A DNA stretch of 64,000 nucleotides, from positions 34,169 to 98,168 of the forward strand of contig JAEUWP010000605.1 of the NCBI GenBank assembly GCA_018524725.1, read 5' to 3'. The notes beneath the pieces were generated by a model, which worked only from the letters and a program-made list of their open reading frames with translations, had not been told where the DNA came from and did not search any database. The translations under genes were made by a program, and so were the position numbers. The stretch is from Podaxis mareebaensis (taxonomy: Eukaryota; Basidiomycota; Agaricomycetes; Agaricales; Agaricaceae). This document shows positions 15,501 through 25,419 of the stretch, piece by piece (the first letter of the stretch is position 1; every line of letters begins with the position of its first letter).

Positions 15501-16775
15501 TTCGCTATGCTCCGATCCGGAATTACCATTAGAATTGGCATTAGTAGAGGTGTTTGACCGCGAGACATCCGTAGTATGTACGATACCCTGAACAACGACA
15601 AGGGTACCGGGAGGAGGGAACTGCCGAGTCGCAGGGTGTGTCGGCGTCTGTTGGGGTTGGGATGGAGGCGGCGGTGGTGGAGGCACAGTTGGCTGTGGGG
15701 GTCGTTGTGATCGGCGCTCATCTCTGTAAGCTTCGCCTTGCATCAATCCACCCAATCCAAGCGCCGGGCCTTGTTGATCGAGATGGAGACCTGATGTGCC
15801 TTGAGTGGCGGGGGTACGTGGATCCGTAGAAACAGAACGAGGGCGTGTCGGCGTCGACCCAGAGTCCTCTGAACGGTTCATGGTCGTCGTAGTTGCAAAA
15901 GAGGGTTCGGGTTCAGGCGCGCATGTAGATTGATGGATAACCGGGATGGGTATAGCCTGAGTCTGGGCGTGTGGTTGGGTTTGCATATGAGCAGGCGCTT
16001 GTGATGATGTTGTGACGGGATGTTCTACCCGCCTGGGGTCTAGATTGCTAGTATTGGGCACCGGTCCGGGAGACTGGGAGCCCAGCACCGATGCACGGCG
16101 TTGACTACGCTGGTTTCGTACGTCTGACTCTAACCCGCCAATTGTGGCAGATTGTTCGGGTTCGCCTTCCCTTTCCTTGCCTTTCTCGGTCTCCTCTGGT
16201 ATGGGTGTAGGCACAGACGTAGTCGCAGTCGCAGTCGCAGTCGCAGCAGCAGGTGCGACCCCAGTCACACCAACAGCTTCACCAGCAGAGGTAGAAGAAC
16301 CAGCAACAGGCTGTTCAGCTTCATCCTCTGACCGTGCCTTTGACCACCGTCTCGAATTCCTCCAAGACTTGAGTTTCTTTTCACCAGGAGCACCAGCACC
16401 ACCATTCGCAGTGGCACTGACGCCACTCGCAGTGCTGTCCACCCGATTACGACTCTTCCGCATGGTCACAGCCGGCTTGACTAGGTTCATCAAACTCCTG
16501 CGGACAGACGACCGATTGAGCGTCCTCGGACTCGGTCGATCATTGCCCAAATTTGCCTCCGCATCCAACCCTAGCTCAACCGCAGGTGAAGGTGCAGACG
16601 TAGTTGGAGTAGTGGGCGCAGAGGGCTGTGGCTGTGGAACCTGCGCCCCGCTATGCGTATCGTGGGGTGCTGTGTTGAGAGATGCATCCTGAGGTTGTTG
16701 TAGGCCCTGTGAGTCTGGCTGTTGAGGTTGGGATGGCTGTTGTGGATCTCGGTTGCGAGAGTAGCTTTGACCCAT
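12552..16775 (-). CDS. Large RING-H2 protein, probable E3 ubiquitin ligase
   Basis: The gene starts at 16775 with MGQSYSRNRD and runs as a low-complexity, Ser/Pro/Thr-rich, probably disordered region of about 1,000 residues. It ends with a conserved block reading SRTFLIYVIGG, YYPPDHSIVTGG, DNLESFEALLELAELLG and TKEDIEKSGLEVIKKTKLE, and then a C3H2C3 RING (CLICLDDYEEQDEIRV, CRHAFHRGCVDKW, NNCPACRSRGV). The stop is at 12552. Introns are inferred near 15130-15075, 14050-14005, 13110-13040, 12975-12925 and 12770-12735. Inside it are a His tract, acidic stretches (MEMDEDDEDDDAFFGGFG) and a Ser-Thr repeat (about 14830-14895). The N-terminus fits the N-myristoylation pattern (Gly2, Ser6). The conserved block plus RING is a fungal architecture I recognise by pattern; its substrate is unknown. 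Confidence 0.85.
13405..13461 (-). repeat. Poly-histidine codon tract
   Basis: Nineteen codons read His8-Pro-His10 within the RING-H2 protein, made of mixed CAC and CAT codons, flanked by EEED-like acidic residues and MRNRTMMEMDEDDE. Mixed codon use argues for selection on the peptide and against recent trinucleotide slippage alone. Confidence 0.9.
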
Positions 16776-17148
16776 TGAGGGGTAAGCGGCTTGACGGGAA
16801 TATGGGAGAGATTGGTCGGATGTTGGGCAAGGATCGTACCGGGGTCGATTAGTATGAAATTAGGTATAGGGAGTGCCTGGTTATAGCCTGTTGTAGTGTG
16901 TTCCTTTCAGTGGGTGTCGTCGTGGACGGTGAGTAAGTGTACGTCGAGAACGCCAGGGATGACGAGCAGGACGTGGGCGACGATGAGTAACGATAGGTGT
17001 GACGACAGTCACGTAATTTGTCACGCTTATGAGGAGCCCAGGAGTCAGATTGGACATCATTTATCCGGATTATTTCAAAGTTCTCCAAAATTCTATCTAC
17101 CTAGAATACAAGCAGGTTAAAAGTACAACAAATAACAAGATAGCAATG
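16776..17148. other. Intergenic, upstream of RING-H2 gene
   Basis: This is the 5' leader and promoter side of the RING-H2 gene and the 3' side of the next F-box gene. No coding frame or repeat was recognised. Confidence 0.5.
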
Positions 17149-18846
17149 TCATAGCCAGGTCTTTCCGTCGAATCCATTCACAATCCTCACCTTCATCCCA
17201 AACTTGAGCAGTTCTTTGAGTCCATCTTTCACCACCCCTCCTTGGGCCGCAAGCCCATCAACATACACCTCTGAAGTCAGCTCCAGATTCACGTTTTCCA
17301 GCCTCGCGCGCTTGCGCTTACCCCCGCCTCGATCAGTCGAGTTTTTATCGCTCCCGTTATTCGACGCAGACTGGGAAACCTCGATTGCATACAACTCGAA
17401 TGTATCCAGGTCCCATCGCCTCTTGAGCTGTTCAACGACGAGCTTCGGAAAACTAAAGTCGGTCGGATTATTCCCCTGGAATTCCAGCGACCTGAGTTCG
17501 GGCAAAAACACGCCATCCTTGTCCTTTTCTCCACCAGTCCCACCCAGATTATTCTCCATCGCCGAAGAAGGGCTTGGTGGGACGAGAGCACCCATCAACC
17601 CCCTCACAAACTCGGGGTCATGCTCATCCACGAGCCTCACCTCCTTCACCCTCGGCACCCCCCTCAGAATCTCATACACATTCGTCCACGGACACCCCAA
17701 ATCGAAATCAATCCTCTCCACCCCCGGCGACGTCTCCCCGAGGACCTTTGCCAATATCCCCTGAATCGTCTGAAAATGCGTAAGATCATACCGCAGCTTC
17801 ATCTTCAAATACTTGAGTGCAGGGAAGTGAATCCTCTCAAACAGCTGAAACTCCCACGCATCGCCTGCATACGACCACTTGAGCGTGTGTAAATCCTTCA
17901 ACACGATCGGTGGGTGTTCGCCTGGCTGTGGGAGGGTGTGGAATTCGGCGTTGGAGAGGATGCGTTGGAAATCGCATTCGAGGAGACTCGGGCAGCGTCG
18001 CAACATCTCCGCACATTCGTCAATGGACACCCATGACACCTTGAGATGCGTAAGGCCGGTCCAAGGAAGCGTGATTGCCGACAAGAAAGTATTATCCAGC
18101 GTCACCCTCCTCAATTCCGGGGCGTCCGCAAAGATATCCACCATCTGTTGCTCTCGGCTGTTGTCATACGGACACAACCACAACTGCCGGATTTCTGGGG
18201 TACAGTGTCTGGCTGCGCGGAGTGCAGGTATCCATTCGGGTGGGAGTCCATCGATCTTGAGTGTCCCCCATCGCTTTGAATTCGCCACGAACACTTTGAG
18301 AACCTCCTGCGAAGGTGGGGTATCGTTCTCGAGTCTGTCCCTTCCCTCGTCCCCACTCGCAAAGATCAGAGAGACAGTCACTTCACAGGAGCCTGATCTC
18401 TGGAAGAACGTCTCGAGTGCAGCTGCATTCGACGCCGCTCTGCTCTGATATAGCGTAAAGGCGACAGAAGTCCAGAGTTGTGGGGTAGACAACGCGATAT
18501 CGCGCCACTGGGAACACACGGCAGCGAGTTTGAAAGGGAGTGTGGGGTAAGTGATGCCACCGTCTTTGGATGGGGTGTCGGTTGTTTCCTGGGTGCTGCC
18601 GACATCGAGGGAAGGACAAGCATGCTGGAATATGGTGGATATGATTTCGTATGGGAGAGAGACAGTAGATGCAGCGATAGTGTTGAGTTTACGTTGCAAG
18701 TGCACCCTCTGTGCGGTCAGGCGTTCGATTTCCTGCTCGACACGGCGGACCTGGCTCTGGATATAGACAATCTCATCTGTGGGAGACTTGAACGGTATTT
18801 CCTTTTGCTTGTCGAGGGTACCCCTGCAACGGTCGCAGAGACTCAT
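17149..18846 (-). CDS. F-box protein, basidiomycete type
   Basis: Intronless gene of about 565 codons. The first ATG is at 18846 (MSLCDRCRGTLDKQKEIPFKS). The open frame extends 23 codons upstream only through a TTG and a proline run, so the ATG is preferred. After the start a coiled-coil segment (VYIQSQVRRVEQEIERLTAQRVHLQRK, given here by its position about residues 25-55) leads into the F-box STVSLPYEIISTIFQHACP and LAAVCSQWRDIALSTPQLW. This coiled-coil plus F-box plus variable LRR-like tail is the common layout of expanded F-box families in mushrooms. The tail has repeated leucine-rich motifs (LTHLKVSWVSI, FPALKYLKMKL, LPELRSLEFQGN). It probably acts as an SCF adaptor; the target is unknown. 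Confidence 0.82.
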   Translation of the reverse strand: MSLCDRCRGTLDKQKEIPFKSPTDEIVYIQSQVRRVEQEIERLTAQRVHLQRKLNTIAASTVSLPYEIISTIFQHACPSLDVGSTQETTDTPSKDGGITYPTLPFKLAAVCSQWRDIALSTPQLWTSVAFTLYQSRAASNAAALETFFQRSGSCEVTVSLIFASGDEGRDRLENDTPPSQEVLKVFVANSKRWGTLKIDGLPPEWIPALRAARHCTPEIRQLWLCPYDNSREQQMVDIFADAPELRRVTLDNTFLSAITLPWTGLTHLKVSWVSIDECAEMLRRCPSLLECDFQRILSNAEFHTLPQPGEHPPIVLKDLHTLKWSYAGDAWEFQLFERIHFPALKYLKMKLRYDLTHFQTIQGILAKVLGETSPGVERIDFDLGCPWTNVYEILRGVPRVKEVRLVDEHDPEFVRGLMGALVPPSPSSAMENNLGGTGGEKDKDGVFLPELRSLEFQGNNPTDFSFPKLVVEQLKRRWDLDTFELYAIEVSQSASNNGSDKNSTDRGGGKRKRARLENVNLELTSEVYVDGLAAQGGVVKDGLKELLKFGMKVRIVNGFDGKTWL

Positions 18847-18944
18847 GAGGTGGGGCGGTGGTGGTAGTGGGGGTGGTGGTGGCAATAGTAGTGGGGTGGG
18901 TATAGGAGAGGACAAGAATAATCACACGTGTATATTGCTGCTAT

Positions 18945-19733
18945 TTAACTGTGTATATGACCATTATCGGTGCTCGTAAACGGGAATGGCTCTATTATTC
19001 CGGCTTCTGAATCCGGGCTCATCGTCGTACCGCCGAGGCTATTGTATGGTGAAGACGCTCCCACAGATGCTGACCCACTAGACCCTGCGAGATGTCCATA
19101 ATGTGACTGACGCCAGGCGATATATTCCTTGCTTTTCCACGACACAGCCGTAACATGCATGTTCCGTCGGTCGTAGAGATCATCTGGATCCTTTCCACGT
19201 CCCTTCTTTCCGCTTCGCTTGCCATTGTCCGGGTAATAGTCGACCGTCGCACGGTCCTTGGCTACCCACGGCAGCTCATGTATCTTCTTGACAAGTTTTA
19301 CAAAACGGCTCATATATGTTGTTACAGAGGCGTTGGAAGGCGGTGGGGTCGCAGATGACATGGACATTTTGGCATAGTCGGACGCTCGCTCGGGTGAGAC
19401 GAGGACGGGGGAGTCGAATGAGTGCGGGCCATTGCCTCGCGAGGTCGAGGGGGTGAGAGTAGGATCGTCCTCATAAGACGAATACTCTCCCCAATAATTC
19501 GCATCTCCGTTCTCGTCCTGATTCAGTTCATGGTCATAGACGTAATCTGGCGTGTCTGGTGGGATGAATGGGGGGTAGTGGTCAGGGCCAGACGGCATAG
19601 ACGTATCGGCCCAACCAGGTGTTGCATTCAAGTTAGGGTCGACGCCAACATCGGCGGGTTGGTATGGCCATGGTGTCGAGGGGCCGTAGGGATGTGGATA
19701 AGAATCTATAGGAGAAGTGGTATCTGGCGACAT
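18945..19733 (-). CDS. Hypothetical protein, 262 residues
   Basis: Single-exon open frame from an ATG at 19733 to TAA at 18945. The N-terminal half is Pro/Asp/Tyr/Ser-rich and probably disordered (DTTSPIDSYPHPYGPSTPWP). The second half has a compact, conserved-looking block, TTYMSRFVKLVKKIHELPWV, followed by AKDRATVDYYPD, a basic segment GKRSGKKGRGKDP, and SWKSKEYIAWRQSHYGH. The arrangement of disordered leader plus short helical/basic module suggests a nuclear or regulatory protein, but no known domain was identified. Its stop codon is only about 98 bp from the ATG of the F-box gene downstream on the same strand, so the two may share sequence between terminator and promoter. Confidence 0.65.
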   Translation of the reverse strand: MSPDTTSPIDSYPHPYGPSTPWPYQPADVGVDPNLNATPGWADTSMPSGPDHYPPFIPPDTPDYVYDHELNQDENGDANYWGEYSSYEDDPTLTPSTSRGNGPHSFDSPVLVSPERASDYAKMSMSSATPPPSNASVTTYMSRFVKLVKKIHELPWVAKDRATVDYYPDNGKRSGKKGRGKDPDDLYDRRNMHVTAVSWKSKEYIAWRQSHYGHLAGSSGSASVGASSPYNSLGGTTMSPDSEAGIIEPFPFTSTDNGHIHS

Positions 19734-20563
19734 AAAGTATGGGGATAATCTATGAAAAACACGTGATCTATGTTCTTCGTCGCCCTCTTAAGGTAGCATT
19801 CATGCGCACACGATGTGATCACGTGGTACAAGCGTGACAAAATCAGGTTGTACGAAAAAACGGAATCTACACTTTTTTGAGAGCATCTGGCGCAAAAAGC
19901 TGCCCGAGGGTTAATAGATACATCCAAAATGAGAAATCCCTCGGAGCTGTTTTTGCAAAAACTGCCCGCGTTATGGCAGAGATTGCAATTTAGTCATATT
20001 TTAGGCATCAAAACGCGTCGACGCGCTCATTAAGCATTCGACACAACCCCTTCAAGATGCCACAAAAGCCTCTTAGGCTTAGAAATCTCAAACGATTCAA
20101 AGATAATTCATTCAAGGCCTCGAACAAACGAGAAAAACGGAAACTCATGAATTGAGAGAAATGTCATCAGTGTCTTAGGTAATATCCCCCTCGAGTCAAT
20201 GAGAAGGTAAGTCTACGAAATCTAGCTGTGCACAGTTTCTGAGTCAAATTTACTCTAGGTTTGCAATCCGTGCCTTGCGATTTACAGATGCCTATTCAAA
20301 ATAACTGAATGCTCACCAGGCAGCCTGGGCAGCACGAAAATATAGGGGTCATCGGACTATTCCTGACTCTATCCTTCATGAAATGTCACCAGATTTGTTA
20401 CTGAAGTGATTCTATATAGTATTGTACTTATTTGTAGTCTCTCGCATGCTTTATTCTCTCGCATGACACGTCGATTCGCCGATGTGAGATTACCAATTAG
20501 TGGTGTGCGCGTAAGGTCACACTGGGTCACAGGTCAGGTGATAACCTGGTTTGCGCATGAATG
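19734..20563. other. Intergenic region with an inverted-repeat arm
   Basis: No gene was recognised. The region contains one arm (19789-19825) of a 37-bp inverted repeat whose other arm overlaps the end of the DUF202 gene. The rest is AT-richer than the neighbouring coding DNA. Confidence 0.5.
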
Positions 20564-20571
20564 CTACCTTA
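19789..20571. repeat. 37-bp inverted repeat pair (19789-19825 / 20535-20571)
   Basis: The arm at 20535-20571 and the reverse complement of 19789-19825 match at 32 of 37 bases, with a perfect core TGCGCATGAATGCTACCTTA. Similarity weakens but continues for a few tens of bases on both sides. The right arm covers the last codons and stop of the DUF202 gene. Confidence 0.75.
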
Positions 20572-21362
20572 TAAGGACGCCAAAGACTATTCCTGTTAAC
20601 ACCGAAAGCGCCACTACCACAAATATTACCGTCATCCGTGCCGCCGGGAAGACGCCTCGTGTGAGGGCAGTCTGTATTGCAAAATAGCGCAAACAGCCTG
20701 TGTAATATCAGCCAAAGCACCTCTGGAAATAACACATAAATAATGCCCACCAAGGCAGAGGACGACAAGCGCAAGCATGATCAAAGCCGAGCCTAGGGGC
20801 GTTGCAAAATGGCGCATGATGGTTTGTTCAGAAGATCCGGGAGGCCATGTGCCAGTGACATCCGCTATAGTGAACAACTGGACCAATGCTTCGCGCAACA
20901 AGTGTCAAAAACGCAGAAAACCTCCAAGTGGTCAGGCGGATGCTCACCCACACCCGTGGACGCCAGCGCAAGACTGGTGCGAACATAGGCGAGAAAAGTC
21001 CGTTCGGAAGCTAGGTGGTCACGAGCGACACTTCCAGAGTTGGTGAGTATGAGCGAAACATGATACCCCTCACGAGATTTGCGCTTGGACCGAGTGTCTC
21101 TGACTGTTGATTTGCACTCTTCGTCCTTGGGCTGGTCCGAGACGGGGTCATGGATGGATGCGGTGGCTGTACCCGGCTCCTCCTCATCCCCACTCGTCCG
21201 TTCGCGAGATCCATGCCGCTCTGGTGTAGGCGGTGGAGTACATGGGTCTTCGACCGGCGGCGGAGGCGGCCTGAGGTCTCTAGGTAGTGCAGGACGCAGG
21301 GAATGAGGAAGGTAGAGGGCAAGGTGGTCTGTGAAGGAGAGGTGATGTTTGTGGGAGGCCAT
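20564..21362 (-). CDS. DUF202 (YidH/VTC1-like) membrane protein
   Basis: Begins at the ATG at 21362. The first 100 or so residues are Pro-rich and charged (RPPPPPVEDPCTPPPTPE) and probably cytosolic. The DUF202 domain follows: ARDHLASERTFLAYVRTSLA (the family signature), STGVALVQLFTI, TPLGSALIMLALVVLCLGCL, RYFAIQTALTRGVFPAARM and a last span IFVVVALSVLTGIVFGVLIR ending at TAG 20564-20566. Two introns are needed: donor after STGV with GTGAGC near 20947, and one of about 45 nt between CLG and CLRYF. DUF202 occurs in bacterial YidH proteins and in the VTC polyphosphate polymerase complex of fungi. This gene has no SPX or polymerase domain, so a VTC role is not shown. Expected location is a membrane, with three spans. 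Confidence 0.85.
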
Positions 21363-21513
21363 AGGATGTAGCAGAGCGCCTAGCCGTTTTTCAATTAAGC
21401 GTTTGTGACGTCACGTGGATATCTAATTATAGTACACTAAATGAATTACATGTACGAAAGCGCGTGCATAACATCCTATGTAGACAAGTTACCATCCCTT
21501 CAGTCCCGACTTG

Positions 21514-22887
21514 TTACGTAGAGAAGCGGACACTTACCCATGCATCATCGTCCCACGGCTTAACTCCCTGACAAAGCAGCTCTTCCACTTCCCCTTCGCT
21601 AAACCCGAACTGCATCTCCGAAGGCCGGGTTCTGCCCCGCGCCTTTCTGGTAAATCGGTGAGGCCTTTTTCCGGTTTCGCTATTCGTCGTCGGTCTCTTA
21701 ACTACCGACCTCTTCCCCCTATCGTACATGGAACCTTGAGTTTGAGTTTGCTGTAGGTGTCGTTCAAGCTCTCGCTGTTCCTTGGCATTCTTCTCCGCCA
21801 GGGCTACCAGTTTCCTCATTCGCTCCGTCTGCCTTCCCTCGTTCCACCAGCCCTTCGTAGCCAACCACTCCTTGTCGTGCGAGTATACGCACTTGTCGCC
21901 AAACCTACAGGATCCAAGCAGCAGATATACACAGACATTCCGCCCTCTAATCTACCCATCAGCACCTCCCACTCCTATCACAATACAAACCACTCACAGG
22001 TTATCTCGTACACTCCTTTCATCGGGTGCATGCATAAAGCCGCACTCAAGCCCCCTTTGACATCCACCTTCCTTCCGATTATAATACCTACAAGGCACCC
22101 GATTCCCAACATGCGCACACTCCTCCGACTCGGACAATTCTGCAAGATCCACCTCTACCTCTTCATACCTCGGAAACGAAAAATCAAGATCCAATGTTGT
22201 ATCCTCCACCGGATCCTTTCCAAGACTGTGTGTTCCCAGCTTCTTGCTAGACGAGAGGTACTCGTCGACTTTTTCAAGTGCGGCGGAAGCAAGGGTGTGA
22301 GAAGGACAATGTTCAAGGATGGTACTAAAATCAATTTGTGCGGCTTTGAGGAGTCGTTGCTCCAGTCGTGCGAGTCCACGTTGATACCGTGCTTCGATGA
22401 GTTTGGGATTCATCGTTAGAGCCCGCGTGGCAATGAACGCTGCTTGCTCATACCTATGCCAACGCAGATGGTGAGATCAACGCAAGGTGATGTGAAAAGA
22501 ACTCACTGCTGGGCTTTGACATACGCCTCCGCGAGTTTGACGTAGAGATCGACATTCGTGTTCCATAGTCTGACAGCGTCCGAATAGAAATATGATGCTT
22601 GGAGGTAGTTTTCTTTTTCGAACAACTCGTTTCCCTGGAGGAACCCTGTCATTTGGTGTCTTTTTCTGAGAAATATGAATAAAACATACCGACTGCGCGT
22701 ATTCCTCCGCCTTGATATGATTCTGCCTGATCCTCTCTCCTCTCTCCCTCGCCTTCAGAACCAACCCCTCACGTCGTTCATCAACAACACTGGTACTTGC
22801 CATATCTTGAATCGCAGTGGCAGCCACAACCGAAGATGGGGACGTGGATGTAGTGGACGGGGTCTCCATCACCTGTGGCAAAGACAT
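21514..22887 (-). CDS. TPR protein with tandem CCCH zinc fingers
   Basis: Starts at the ATG at 22887 (MSLPQVMETPSTTSTS; the longer frame begins with GTG). Tetratricopeptide-type helices follow: GNELFEKENYLQASYFYSDA, VRLWNTNVDLYVKLAEAYVK and KLIEARYQRGLARLEQR. The second half has two C3H1 fingers. The first is CRYYNRKEGGC-QRGLEC-GFMH (C-x9-C-x5-C-x3-H). The second is read across an intron of about 55 nt as CVYLLLGSC-RFGDKC-VYSH (C-x8-C-x5-C-x3-H). A Lys/Arg/Glu-rich helical tail follows. The last visible frame stops at 21514, but a strong donor (GTAAGTG) right after WDDDAW leaves open a small last exon ending near 21446. CCCH pairs usually bind RNA and TPRs bind proteins, so an RNA-associated adaptor is likely; this is inference. 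Confidence 0.8.
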
Positions 22888-23339
22888 GGTTGGCACCCTA
22901 TAAGTGTAAGTAAAGTTGATGCGTCGTGTACAGGGTCAACGGAAGAATAATCTGAAGTAGTAATGTCGTGTGCAGGCAGCACTACAAAAATTATTGCGTT
23001 TCAAATTGACACTAATCAAATTAGACCGCGTTTGGACACGTGAGCGGGTAAGGACCATAGCCGTGTGTACGTTTTGTTCTTTTGCGTCGTTCCAGGTCGT
23101 TCCTGGTGCGCGTACTTACATAGCTCCAGGAGCAGATCCCCATAATGGTGTAGTAATACTTCATCGTTCGGAAATCGACTCTGTCATAACCCATAGCAAT
23201 TCTGTCTCGTGTTCGGGCTATGAGGTATGACATGGTATGGGTAATAAGAGAGGATAAGCACGAAAAGGCTGACTATGTACTGGGAGTATTATGGCAGGCT
23301 TGACCGTATGCGCGAGCTAAAGTTTACGATCACGTCCTT
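22888..23339. other. Intergenic, nothing recognised
   Basis: This is the upstream side of the TPR-CCCH gene and the 3' side of a decayed F-box copy. Only short frames without recognisable domains are seen. Confidence 0.5.
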
Positions 23340-24210
23340 GTACCTGTAAAATCGCACGTAAGCATTGTGTTGCGGAAAGTGAGGCATGTCGTATGCCGTC
23401 ACCTCAGGATTTTCCTCTCTCATCATTCTAAATGACAAAATCCACCAAATAGTCGCTTCGTAGAACAAGAGCCCAAGGCCTCTCAGGTTGGAATGGGCGG
23501 GGAAAAAGTCCTGAGGAAAGCTTTGTATATTTATTTGATGGCAAATCCTGCCTAGCAGGACCAGGGTTGCGTGTAGAGCAAGGATTTAGCTTTGCGGTCC
23601 AAATAGCACCAGGACCCGTCAGGCCAAGCTGACAGATACATAGACGAATCAAGTCTACAGCGGTATCAGGAGTTCAATGAGGACAAGACAACATCAAAAG
23701 CTTACCAAGCTTATGCGTTGCTTCAATATTGTGAACAGTGCCCGGAAGGACCCATAGCCGTGGTTTGGAAGAATCTATCCGTACTCTAGGAGGGTCTGCA
23801 CTCTCCCCATACTCGTCGCATTGCCTTGCGTCAAGGAGCACCCAGATCGATGACGTAAATGTGAGCATCGATCTCCCCCGCCCTGAGCATACTAGGGCCA
23901 AGGTTGAGCGCTTGAGTGTTCGCGAGCGGAATGTTTAATGCGGTACTGTTATAGGTCAAGTGTTTGGAACCCGACTTGGTGTTTGAAGATAGGTTTTCTA
24001 CGAGACATGCTCGCCTGTACACTACCTGTCTCTAAAAGGGTGACCCGTTTGCTACTCTGTGGCGGCTCTCAAAGTGTGACCAAGTGCCTATCCAAAACCC
24101 CCATCAAACTTAGATCCCGCCCGGTCCCTCCACTGTCTCAGCAGGAAGACGGACTCATCAACTGGAGAAGGAGAGAGGACAGCACCGCTACTGTCGCGTC
24201 ATGTATATGA
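23340..24210 (-). pseudogene. Decayed F-box-family copy 1
   Basis: Fragments in several frames match the intact gene at 30022-31587. At 23674-24022 pieces such as HIYVIDLGAP, DARQCDEYGESADPP and VRIDSSKPRLWVLPGTVHNI parallel VYILDLDVP, VRQYDRYGKQVDPLG and WVDPSKPWLSLRVALHNI. At 23428-23652 RLCICQLGLTGPGAIWTA parallels RICIYQLELAGRGASATWTA, and then, after a large internal deletion, LVLRSDYLVDFVI parallels the later LLRSDHSMDFVTF. The 3' end is recognisable to about 23345 (GCGATTTTACAGG). No F-box remains; the sequence above about 24210 is unrelated. Frameshifts, stops and deletions mark it as a dead paralogue. Confidence 0.75.
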
Positions 24211-24269
24211 CAGCTTTCATTCCTGAACGGCCTGAACGGCCTAGGGCATGTGGCGCAACGTCAGATCTT

Positions 24270-25120
24270 CAGACTAGGACCGACCTCGGGTATGATCAAT
24301 TTTCGGGACAATGGCTTCGGAAGCGAATAAGAAAGGGGGGTTAACGTTACTGATAACACGGTCCAAGGCCGAGAGTCCCTGGGTCAGGCGACTGAACTAA
24401 GGATATCGTAGTAAAGCAATTGGTTTCTAGTGTAGTCAGTAATAAAATTGTTCAATTCCAGGCAAGTACGAATACGCCGTGCAGTCCTCGTTAGTGTAAG
24501 ACATGTCTGTGTCACTGAGAGGGACATTCGCACTCGCAGAAACGCCATCCATCACAGTCAATTGCGACCGTGGGATTTCTTCTGGAGCTGACGTCTCGTC
24601 CACTGGATAGCCAGTATATATTGGGATGGACGGAGTGGGAGCGCGGTTGGCTTTTCCCAGGCAATGAGACAATTGGTATACTAGTTGCATACTCACTGCG
24701 GGTTGGGCTCAATGTGCAGTATTCACTCCGGTGTGTTTGTAATGATCCAATCGAGGGCGTGGTTGGGCTTGCTGGCATGATCAAATGTAATTCCACTCTG
24801 TATCATTTACTTATGAACATTCTGGCAGCGAGCATATCAAATACTACTGATATCGGAACGCATTACAGGCAGGCCTGGTGTCTCAGATATGACGCGGCAT
24901 CACATATCGCATCGCGCTTAGCCATTTCTACTTTAGATTATTAGATTATTATGTCTGTGTCTTATACTTATAACACACCCAATACATCAGGATGGCCGCA
25001 GCTAACGGCGACTGACGGTCCAGCGCTCGGGGTGAAGTAACTGATAACGGTTGAACACGCCGTTATCTGGTCGGTTCCGATGCCATTGTCTCGAAAATTG
25101 TCACTACCGGACCGACCTCG
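24270..25120. mobile_element. Element bounded by 30-bp inverted repeats
   Basis: The sequence at 24297-24326 and the reverse complement of 25071-25100 agree at 27 of 30 bases, sharing CAATTTTCG, GACAATGGC and TCGGAA. Weaker inverted similarity continues inward for roughly 60-70 bases (for example GTTAACGTTACTGATAAC against GTTATCAGTTAC). The roughly 0.8-kb segment has no recognisable transposase. It lies between the body of the dead F-box copy and that copy's former 5' flank, so it may have inserted there. A non-autonomous DNA transposon is the best guess; target-site duplications were not identified. Confidence 0.5.
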
Positions 25121-25146
25121 TCCCCAAGTATCCCATTTCATACTCC

Positions 25147-25300
25147 CGCTCTAGTTATGTCGGGTAAAACGGCAGCAAACCTATGGCCATTTAAAAGATA
25201 CACTCATGAGAGCCCGGGAAGGTAAACTGATGTGCAGAGGAGGCGGCGACCAGGTTTATGAGGTCAAAAGCAAATGACCACGTCCTTACAGCCGTGGACT
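25147..25300 (-). repeat. Orphaned 5' flank of F-box copy 1
   Basis: About 150 bp resemble 31692-31840, the region just upstream of the intact F-box copy 3 (shared runs include AGAGGCGGC, ACCAGGTTT and GCAGCAAA). Its position upstream of decayed copy 1 shows that the duplicated unit included the promoter side. Confidence 0.65.
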
Positions 25301-25419
25301 GGGAGGCGGAGCCTTTTTTTAAGCCAGTAATGTGGATCAAGAGGTCTGCGGCTTGTTAGCAAGAGAAACAAAAGCGCCGTGAGAAAAGCTCTCTACAATG
25401 CATTTGTTATACAGTAGGT

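Noticed and set aside
18847..18915. Longer N-terminus for the F-box protein with a proline run
   Set aside because: The frame starts with TTG, not ATG, and the conserved part begins at the ATG at 18846.
24436..24796. Minus-strand frames inside the inverted-repeat element
   Set aside because: Two overlapping frames of under 95 codons show no transposase motif and may be chance.
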